Below, in pieces: positions 22,665 to 27,232 of a stretch of DNA of 27,232 nt. Each line of letters opens with the position of its first letter. Within the stretch, counting starts at the first letter, position 1. The stretch is from CAZDYP01 sp964509505 (GTDB lineage: Bacteria > Chloroflexota > Anaerolineae > JACRMK01): contig CAZDYP010000053.1 in NCBI GenBank assembly GCA_964509505.1, forward strand, positions 1 to 27,232. The letters are read 5' to 3'. A model generated the notes under the pieces. It had not been told where the DNA came from. It was given only the letters and a program-made list of their open reading frames with translations, and made no database searches. A program made the translations under genes and the position numbers.

Positions 22665-23146
22665 TTGAAACATCGTCCTGTTCGCCTATCAACCCTAATT
22701 CGTCTGTTCGCCTTGGGCGGTTTAGCCCTGTTACCACTCGCTTCACTTCCTCATGAAACGGCGTCTGTATTGGCGCAAGCTGCGTCGTTACCCCAACCCT
22801 CACCGTTACTCCAACAGTTTCTCTGATACCCACAGGGCGTCCCATGTAACTGCCCATTGCCATCATCACACGCATACCCGTCCTAATTCCAACTCGTTCC
22901 TTCACGATGACGACCACCGTTACCAACACGGCCACTCCCCAGATAGACGTCACTGTCCCCCAATGGCGACGTGTTCGGCGCGCGCGCCAAAGCCGATGGC
23001 GCGGTGGAGGTTTATCGTCATGGCGTCTTGCTTGGCATGGGCAAGGTGTCCGTCTGGACATATAACGCGCTGGCGGGCGCATCAAGTTGTGGGTGATTGG
23101 CGCACTCATGACATGGGATGATTTCGGCGGCGGCAACGTGCCGTAA
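22665..23146 (+). pseudogene. Decayed secreted-protein gene (signal peptide, Thr/Pro linker, 'DDFGGG' tail)
   Basis: TTG 22665, after AGGA, opens KHRPVRLSTLIRLFALGGLALLPLASL, a good signal peptide, then AQAASLPQPSP. The frame stops at 22824-22826, but neighbouring frames carry the expected continuation: TPTLTVTPTVS, then NGDVFGARAKADGAVEVYR and VWTYNALAG in another frame, then RIKLWVIGALMTWDDFGGGN in the third, ending at TAA 23144-23146. Such linkers and a DDFGGG end are typical of secreted lectin/LamG-like proteins of Chloroflexota. At least three frame changes and at least one in-frame stop are needed, so it is a pseudogene or an assembly-damaged gene. The remains are also short, so internal deletion is likely. 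Confidence 0.7.
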
Positions 23147-23183
23147 ACAACGTAACCTCAAAATTCTTTAGAACCACCAAACA

Positions 23184-23224
23184 AAACAGGGAGACAAGAG
23201 TGTTATCTTCTCGTCTCCCTGTTT
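23184..23224 (-). terminator. Rho-independent terminator of the rplJL operon
   Basis: AAACAGGGAGAC (23184-23195) pairs with GTCTCCCTGTTT (23213-23224), a 12-bp stem. Read on the minus strand it is followed by a T-rich TTTTGTTTGG stretch, 31 bp after the rplL stop. Adjacent bases (23225-23245) repeat the same CCTTGTTT/CTGTCTCC words. Confidence 0.8.
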
Positions 23225-23254
23225 CCTTGTTTACCTGTCTCCTGGTTGATGGCA

Positions 23255-23674
23255 TTACGCCACTTCGACCACTGCGCCTGCTTCGGTGAGCTTGGCTTTT
23301 GCTTGGTCTGCTTCTTCCTTGCTCACGCCTTTCTTGAAAGCTTGCGCTGCGCCCTTCGAAGCCTCAACCAATTCTTTCGCTTCCTTCAAACCGAGCGCGT
23401 TGTTTGTCAATTCGCGCACAACCTTGATGACGCCGATCTTCTTCGCGTCGTCGAAGCCCTTCAGAACCACGTCGAACTCGGTTTTCTCGACGGCCGCCGG
23501 CGCAGCCGCAGCGCCGCCTGCGGCAGGCGCGCCAGCCATCATGGGCATTGCCCCCAGCGCCACGGGCGCAGCTGCACTCACACCCCACTTCTCTTCCAAC
23601 AGCTTTGTCAATTGAGCCGCTTCAAGCACGGTTAACGCGCTCAACTCGTCAACCAATTTGGCAAGATCTGCCAT
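23255..23674 (-). CDS. rplL: 50S ribosomal protein L7/L12
   Basis: This 139-residue protein has the N-terminal dimerisation helices (MADLAKLVDELSALTVLEAA), an Ala/Gly/Met-rich hinge (about 35-60), and the C-terminal factor-binding domain with EKTEFDVVLKGFDDAKKIGVIKVVRE (given in part: KTEFDVVL, IGVIKVVRE). L7/L12 dimers form the ribosomal stalk that recruits GTPase factors such as EF-Tu and EF-G. ATG 23674 has AAGGAG eight bases upstream. It follows rplJ across a 123-bp spacer, mostly an inverted repeat of AGTAAAAAG words, and is the last gene of the block. It is a normal copy with no oddities. Confidence 0.97.
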   Translation of the reverse strand: MADLAKLVDELSALTVLEAAQLTKLLEEKWGVSAAAPVALGAMPMMAGAPAAGGAAAAPAAVEKTEFDVVLKGFDDAKKIGVIKVVRELTNNALGLKEAKELVEASKGAAQAFKKGVSKEEADQAKAKLTEAGAVVEVA

Positions 23675-23709
23675 GGTGAAATCTCCTTTCGAGTAAAAAT
23701 TCTGAATAC

Positions 23710-23778
23710 AAAAGAGTAAAGAGTAAAAAGTTTGATAGTCTATCGTGTGAACGACTTTTTACTTTTCACTTTTCACTT
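23710..23778. repeat. Iterated inverted repeat between rplJ and rplL
   Basis: Left arm 23710-23731 (AAAGAGTAAAGAGTAAAAAG) and right arm 23754-23778 (ACTTTTTACTTTTCACTT) are complementary arrays of the same short word. This hairpin sits between two genes whose products are needed in unequal amounts (4-6 L7/L12 per L10), so a role in differential expression is conceivable. Confidence 0.65.
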
Positions 23779-23797
23779 GCTATGTATTACCTTTTAG

Positions 23798-24334
23798 TTA
23801 CGCGGCTGCGGGCGCCGCCTCTTTGTCTGCATACGCTTTGACGACGTTCATCACCTGACGCACGCCGCCAGCCACCGCGCCGACCACACGACTTGCGGGC
23901 GCGCGCAACATGCCGAGCAGCGTCGCGCGCACGACGGGCAACGTCGGCAAATCCGAAAGCCTCTCGACCTCTTTGAGATCTAAGATACTTTGCCCAAGCA
24001 CTGCGCCTTTGAGTTGGAACTTCTCGTTCTCTCTGCCGTACGCCAACAACGTCTTCGCTGAACTACCGATGTCTTCATAGGCGAAGCCTAATGCGACGGG
24101 CCCATCCAACAACGCGGCTGGCACCGCCAAGCCCGCATCCTTGAAGGCGCGCGCGGCGAGTGTATTCTTCACCACCTGATACGTAGCTTTCGATTCGCGC
24201 AACTTACCGCGCAACCCATTGAATTGCGACATCGTCATGCCTTGATAGCTGGTGACGAACACCGCTTGACTCTGTTTCAACTTCTCGGCGAGGTCTCGGA
24301 TCTGCTCTTCTTTATCCTGACGACTGATTGGCAA
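23798..24334 (-). CDS. rplJ: 50S ribosomal protein L10
   Basis: This 178-residue protein begins with PISRQDKEEQIRDLAEKL and contains the L10 core: VFVTSYQGMTMSQFNGLRGKLRE (given in part: SYQGMTMSQFNGLR), YQVVKNTLAARAF and the C-terminal L7/L12-binding helix. TTG 24334 is preferred over a GTG nine bases upstream, because GGGAGGTGA ends at the right distance for the TTG and would overlap the GTG. With L7/L12 it forms the stalk base and represses its own operon by binding the L10 leader. An attenuator hairpin lies directly upstream. Confidence 0.95.
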   Translation of the reverse strand: MPISRQDKEEQIRDLAEKLKQSQAVFVTSYQGMTMSQFNGLRGKLRESKATYQVVKNTLAARAFKDAGLAVPAALLDGPVALGFAYEDIGSSAKTLLAYGRENEKFQLKGAVLGQSILDLKEVERLSDLPTLPVVRATLLGMLRAPASRVVGAVAGGVRQVMNVVKAYADKEAAPAAA

Positions 24335-24355
24335 TTGATTCACCTCCCTTCCAAC

Positions 24356-24395
24356 AAAAAAGTCTTTGTGTCAACCTACCGACACAAAGACTTTT
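24356..24395 (-). terminator. Attenuator (terminator hairpin) in the rplJ leader
   Basis: Read on the minus strand, AAAAGTCTTTGTGTC (24395-24381) pairs perfectly with GACACAAAGACTTTT (24372-24358), a 15-bp stem, with the eight-base loop GGTAGGTT and a run of Us ending at 24356, 21 bases before the rplJ start codon. Its loop is complementary to the L10-leader core upstream. This is the expected premature-termination site for autoregulation of rplJL. Confidence 0.88.
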
Positions 24396-24470
24396 CGACA
24401 CAATCGCATTAGACCCGCCAGGTTTTTAAAACCCGTTAGGCTTTGCAGACGTATCACGCGAAAATCTTTG

Positions 24471-24530
24471 CCTCGGTAGGCTTGGCATTAAGTCCAACAA
24501 GTGGACACCTACGGTCTCCGGCAATTGGCG
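24471..24530 (-). ncRNA. L10 leader RNA (ribosomal protein L10-binding)
   Basis: Read on the minus strand, AGACCGTAGGTG (24517-24506) is followed by a short GTCCA/TGGAC hairpin, then CTTAATG and AGCCTACCGAGG (to 24471). GTAGGT pairs with CCTACC, and TTGCC pairs with GGCAA outside. This order is the conserved core of the L10 leader, a kink-turn-like structure bound by the L10(L12)4 complex. It lies between rplA and the attenuator upstream of rplJ. Recognition is by motif only; boundaries are approximate. Confidence 0.85.
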
Positions 24531-24590
24531 GCCCCCCGCAAGTGGGCCTTGTGAGATGTCGTTGCGAATTCGCTTCGCTCGCTATGCGCT

Positions 24591-25310
24591 TCACTCCGTC
24601 GCGGCTTTGGTTTGCGTCGTTTGATTCACGTCCAAACGAATGCCCGGGCCCATCGTCGTCGCCACCGCCATGGACTTGATGTATTGCCCTTTCACGGCTG
24701 CGGGCTTGGCGCGCACGATGGCCTCAATCGCCACGCGCAAATTTTCTTTGATTTTGGCTTCGGTGAAACTGGCTTTGCCACACCCGATGTGCATCGTCGC
24801 CGTCTTGTCCACCCGGAACTCGACGCGCCCGCCGCGCAGTTCTTTGATGAGGCGCGGCAAATCTTGGGGCGGCACAATCGTGCCGGCTTTGGGGCTGGGC
24901 ATCAGACCGCGCGGCCCAAGAATCTTACCCAAGCGTCCGACCTTGCCCATAATTTGCGGCACGGCCACCGCCACATCAAAATCGGTGAATCCATCAGACA
25001 CTTTCTTGATGAGCTCATCACCGCCGACGATGTCCGCGCCCGCGTCTTGCGCGAGCTGCGCGCCTTCGCCTTCAGCAAAGACGGCGATACGCACTTGCTT
25101 GCCCGTGCCATTCGGCAGACTCACGACGCCGCGCACGAGCTGGTCTGCTTGCTTGGGATCAACGCCCATCTTCAAGTGTAACTCAATGGTGCTATCAAAT
25201 TTGGTGTAAGCCGTTTTCTTCAACAACGCCACCGCTTCATCCAAGGTGTAATACTTGGTGTGATCAACCAGTTTGGCGGCGGCTAAGTATTTCTTGCCAT
25301 GCTTTGGCAT
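24591..25310 (-). CDS. rplA: 50S ribosomal protein L1
   Basis: This 239-residue protein has the L1 two-domain fold: MPKHGKKYLAAAKLVDHTKY at the N terminus, KMGVDPKQADQLVRG, VPQIMGKVGRLGKILGPRGLMP (GKILGPRGLMP being the L1 signature) and TATMHIGCGKASF. L1 forms the E-site stalk and can repress the rplKA message. ATG 25310 with AGGAG five bases upstream is secure. It follows rplK by 51 bp and precedes the L10 leader by only 60 bp. Confidence 0.97.
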   Translation of the reverse strand: MPKHGKKYLAAAKLVDHTKYYTLDEAVALLKKTAYTKFDSTIELHLKMGVDPKQADQLVRGVVSLPNGTGKQVRIAVFAEGEGAQLAQDAGADIVGGDELIKKVSDGFTDFDVAVAVPQIMGKVGRLGKILGPRGLMPSPKAGTIVPPQDLPRLIKELRGGRVEFRVDKTATMHIGCGKASFTEAKIKENLRVAIEAIVRAKPAAVKGQYIKSMAVATTMGPGIRLDVNQTTQTKAATE

Positions 25311-25361
25311 GTTCTCTCCTCTGTGGTGCTAACGAGTCACGCTCTCCCACGTGGGTTAGGG

Positions 25362-25787
25362 TTAGTTTATCACGTCAACGCCCATACTGCGCGCGGTGCC
25401 TGCGACCAGTTTCATCGCCGCTTCGATAGATGAAGCATTAAGGTCTTGCATTTTTGCTTGGGCAATGTCGCGCAACTGTTTCTGGGTCAATTTGCCGATC
25501 TTGTTTTTGTTGGGCGCGCCCGAACCTTTCTCAAGGTTGAGCGTTTTCTTGATCATGTCGGCGACCGGCGGCGTCTTCAGCACGAAACTAAACGAGCGAT
25601 CCGCATACACCGTCACTTCCACGGGAATAACCTGCCCTGCTTGCTGCGCGGTCTTCGCATTGTACTCCTTGCAAAATTGCATCAAATTAATGCCATGTTG
25701 ACCAAGCGCAGGCCCCACGGGCGGCGCGGGAGTCGCTTTGCCGGCAGGCAACTGCACTTTGACGACCACCATAACTTTCTTTGCCAT
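25362..25787 (-). CDS. rplK: 50S ribosomal protein L11
   Basis: This 141-residue protein begins with MAKKVMVVVKVQLPAGKATP and has PPVGPALGQHGINLMQFCKEYN, the L11 signature, then FSFVLKTPPVADMIKK and the C-terminal rRNA-binding helices (QLRDIAQAKMQDLNA, ARSMGVDV). L11 binds the GTPase-associated region of 23S rRNA with the stalk and is the target of thiostrepton-type drugs. ATG 25787 is used, with AAGGAG six bases upstream; an upstream in-frame start is not needed. It follows nusG across a 185-bp spacer containing an iterated inverted repeat. Confidence 0.97.
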   Translation of the reverse strand: MAKKVMVVVKVQLPAGKATPAPPVGPALGQHGINLMQFCKEYNAKTAQQAGQVIPVEVTVYADRSFSFVLKTPPVADMIKKTLNLEKGSGAPNKNKIGKLTQKQLRDIAQAKMQDLNASSIEAAMKLVAGTARSMGVDVIN

Positions 25788-25870
25788 AAATCTCCTTTGT
25801 CTCTTCAATCGGTTAAAGTGAAGAGATGAGGGTGCTAACGTAAGACGTGATACGCCTTACTCCCCTGATT

Positions 25871-25972
25871 TGTCACTTGGTCACTTAATCACTTAGCCCC
25901 ATGCCCCAGCTTTTCACGCGACCCACTAACCCAGCGACCATGCGACCAAAAGACTAAGTGACTAAGTGACTG
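25871..25972. repeat. Iterated inverted repeat between nusG and rplK
   Basis: Left part 25871-25897 repeats GTCACTT/TCACTTA words. Right part 25950-25970 repeats CTAAGTGA words, its complement. Between them is a non-pairing core that includes GCGACC words. No terminator-like T run is seen; read-through from nusG into rplK is expected for this conserved operon. Confidence 0.6.
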
Positions 25973-26623
25973 CTATTGCTTCTCGACTTGAATGAAATCC
26001 AACTCGACTGGCGTCTCGCGTCCGAAGAAATTCACCAGCACGCGCACCTTACCTTTATCCAACATCAATTCGTCCACCGTGCCGATGAAATCGGCAAAGG
26101 GGCCATCGGTGATACGCACGTTGTTGCCTACCTTGAAATTGATTTTGACTCTAGGCGAGGCTTGTTGCATGCGTCCCAAAATTTTCTCCACATCGGCAGG
26201 CGCCAAAGGCGCGGGGCGCGCATCGGTTGAAACGAAACCGGTCACGCCGTTGGTGTTTTTGATGAGATGCCAATTTTCGTCCGAGCGCGGGTCATTCTCA
26301 ATCAATTCCAACATCTCGACAATGACGTACCCAGGAAAGACTCGCCGCTCGACCGTGCGCCGATGTCCTTCCTTGATCTCAACTTCTTCTTCGGTTGGCA
26401 CGACGACTTGGAAAATTTCGTTTTGCAAATGATTGTCGGCAATTTGCTGTTCGAGCGCCTTCTTGACTTTGTTCTCGTAGCCCGAATAGGTGTGCAGCAC
26501 GTACCACACGCGCTTGCGTTCAACGGACGCAGGCACAGCGGTAGGCGCTTCAGCATCCGTCGCGAATGGGGATGATTCTAGCGCTGATTCGTTTTCGTTG
26601 GGTGATTCAAACATAGGATTCAT
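25973..26623 (-). CDS. nusG: Transcription termination/antitermination protein NusG
   Basis: The protein has 216 residues. The NGN domain begins WYVLHTYSGYENKVKKALEQ (about 40-59) and includes FPGYVIVEM. The C-terminal KOW domain is VGNNVRITDGPFADFIG followed by KVRVLVNFFGRETPVELDF. It binds RNA polymerase as an elongation factor and links it to Rho or ribosomes. A ~36-residue acidic, Ser/Pro/Glu-rich N-terminal extension (starting MNPMFESPNENESA) precedes the fold; extensions of this kind are seen in some phyla but are not universal. ATG 26623 is taken; ATG 26614 is also possible. It starts nine bases after the secE stop. Confidence 0.96.
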   Translation of the reverse strand: MNPMFESPNENESALESSPFATDAEAPTAVPASVERKRVWYVLHTYSGYENKVKKALEQQIADNHLQNEIFQVVVPTEEEVEIKEGHRRTVERRVFPGYVIVEMLELIENDPRSDENWHLIKNTNGVTGFVSTDARPAPLAPADVEKILGRMQQASPRVKINFKVGNNVRITDGPFADFIGTVDELMLDKGKVRVLVNFFGRETPVELDFIQVEKQ

Positions 26624-26632
26624 CTCGCTGGC

Positions 26633-26848
26633 TTAACGCCCCACAGCTCGCAAAATGATTTCAAACAATCGGGAGAACACAAAGTCAACAATACCCAACA
26701 CCACACTCATTGCCAACGTGACGCCAATCACCACCACGCTAAGGTTGCGGGCTTGTTCGACCGTCGGCCACGTCACTTTACGCAGCTCGGCATTTGTCTC
26801 ACGGATATAATTGACAATGGGATTATTACGCTTGAATAGGTTCACCAC
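26633..26848 (-). CDS. secE: Protein translocase subunit SecE
   Basis: This 71-residue protein has NPIVNYIRETNAELRKVTWPT, the conserved cytosolic amphipathic helix, then a single membrane span (LSVVVIGVTLAMSVVLGIVDFVF, listed here as two parts: LSVVVIGVTLAM and VVLGIVDFVF). It is an essential part of the SecYEG channel. GTG 26848 is chosen over ATG 26893 because GCAGGAG lies six bases upstream and upstream codons read through a hairpin (26872-26904); a second GTG at 26845 is equally possible. It is tightly followed by nusG. Confidence 0.93.
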   Translation of the reverse strand: MVNLFKRNNPIVNYIRETNAELRKVTWPTVEQARNLSVVVIGVTLAMSVVLGIVDFVFSRLFEIILRAVGR

Positions 26849-26871
26849 GGCATACTCCTGCGGCAACAATA

Positions 26872-26904
26872 AGGCTCTAAGCCAAATTGACATGCCTAGA
26901 GCCT
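26872..26904 (-). other. Hairpin between rpmG and secE
   Basis: AGGCTCTA (26872-26879) and TAGAGCCT (26897-26904) pair perfectly with a 17-base loop in the 98-bp gap. On the minus strand TTATTGTT follows, so weak termination or processing is possible. A smaller CGCTCA/TGAGCG stem lies at 26924-26939. Confidence 0.4.
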
Positions 26905-26946
26905 CGTCACGTACGACATAAGCCGCTCAAGTCTGAGCGACTGTTC

Positions 26947-27111
26947 CTACTTGGTCTCACGGTGCATCACTTGCTTGCGGCAACGCGGGCAAAATTTCAT
27001 GAACTCAATGCGGCCCGGATCATTCTTCTTATTTTTTTGAGTCGTGTAGTTGCGCTCTTTGCATTCTGTACATGCGAGCGTGACCACTTCACGATTCAAT
27101 TTCTTCGCCAT
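26947..27111 (-). CDS. rpmG: 50S ribosomal protein L33
   Basis: This 54-residue protein, MAKKLNREVVTLACTECKER at the start, has CTEC and CPRC zinc-binding pairs and the L33 tail RIEFMKFCPRCRKQVMHRE. The four cysteines mark the zinc-binding (C+) form, as opposed to the cysteine-less form induced under zinc shortage. ATG 27111 has AGGTGA three bases upstream. In tuf-rpmG-secE order it is the normal neighbour of secE. Confidence 0.96.
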   Translation of the reverse strand: MAKKLNREVVTLACTECKERNYTTQKNKKNDPGRIEFMKFCPRCRKQVMHRETK

Positions 27112-27133
27112 ACTTCACCTCAATTCCAGTGCC

Positions 27134-27174
27134 GAGTTCCAGCGCAACATCGTTTTGATATTGCGCTGGAACTC
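27134..27174. other. Perfect 14-bp hairpin between tuf and rpmG
   Basis: GAGTTCCAGCGCAA (27134-27147) and TTGCGCTGGAACTC (27161-27174) form a perfect stem with a 13-base loop. TTCCAG is repeated beside it. No U run follows on the minus strand, so it is not a clear terminator, and may help to stabilise or process the abundant tuf message. Confidence 0.5.
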
Positions 27175-27181
27175 TCGACTC

Positions 27182-27232
27182 CTATTCGATAATCTTCGTA
27201 ATCACACCCGCGCCTACCGTCCGCCCACCTTC
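27182..27232 (-). CDS. tuf: Elongation factor Tu (C-terminal 16 residues only)
   Basis: Read on the minus strand the last 17 codons give EGGRTVGAGVITKIIE and a TAG stop, which is the invariant C terminus of EF-Tu, domain 3. The rest of the gene lies beyond the right edge of the window. Its position upstream of rpmG and secE agrees with the known order. Confidence 0.95.
   Translation of the reverse strand, partial: EGGRTVGAGVITKIIE

Noticed and set aside
24335..24343. rplJ starting at GTG 24343
   Set aside because: The Shine-Dalgarno would overlap the start; TTG 24334 is correctly spaced and opens PISRQDKEE, the expected L10 N terminus.
24413..24441. A third REP-like palindrome in the rplJ leader (acccgccagg...acccgttagg)
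   Set aside because: The halves repeat directly rather than as an inverted pair, and only about six bases would pair, so it was not listed as a hairpin.
2076..25972. CRISPR arrays in the iterated spacers
   Set aside because: The words are 6-9 bases, imperfect, have complementary partner arms and no regular unique spacers, and no cas gene is present.
26872..26940. tRNA gene between rpmG and secE (tRNA-Trp is common there)
   Set aside because: The two small hairpins do not make a cloverleaf and no anticodon-loop or T-loop consensus is present.

Overview
The window is a scaffold piece, with one run of 100 Ns at 1207-1306, from a free-living bacterium that is probably a member of the Chloroflexota (Anaerolineae-like). 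This assignment is inference. It rests on Pro/Thr-rich linkers, a 'DDFGGG' secreted-protein tail, a lone Flp-type pilin, AAA/SIR2/TIR proteins of the kind common in that phylum, and many intergenic hairpins built from iterated short words. No RNA-polymerase gene or rRNA is present to confirm it.

Layout. 1-2113 (+): a family 4 glycosyltransferase cut by the window edge and the N gap, followed by a PIG-L/LmbE deacetylase. 2218-5105 (-): a PHP-domain phosphoesterase, a small hypothetical protein whose last codons come from a MITE-like element, and an RlmI-type 23S rRNA methyltransferase. 5171-10835 (-): a three-gene cassette made of a stand-alone SLOG-like Rossmann protein, a TIR-containing multidomain ATPase and an AAA ATPase fused to SIR2. 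This looks like an NAD-centred defence (abortive infection) module with Thoeris-type parts in a different arrangement, and it is the main candidate for something new. 11139-13672 (-): an enoyl-CoA hydratase with a C-terminal zinc ribbon, a nucleotidyltransferase and a GDPD phosphodiesterase. 13860-14006 (+): Flp pilin with its own promoter and terminator. 14073-14957 (-): an SDR epimerase. 15151-17802 (+): a MinD/ParA-like ATPase, a luciferase-like flavin monooxygenase and a hypothetical protein. 17897-19030 (-): a multi-pass membrane protein. 19141-22568 (+): a DUF1028 protein and two glycosyltransferases (GT4, GT9). 22665-23146 (+): a decayed secreted-protein gene.

23255-27232 (-) is the conserved tuf-rpmG-secE-nusG-rplK-rplA-rplJ-rplL block. 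It carries an L10-leader RNA and an attenuator hairpin upstream of rplJ. The attenuator loop is complementary to the core of the leader, which suggests how L10 binding could be coupled to termination.

Across the window many spacers are imperfect inverted repeats built from repeated 6-9-base words. Several genes borrow their stop codons, and even their last residues, from such repeats. One glycosyltransferase carries a palindromic repeat translated in frame near its N terminus.
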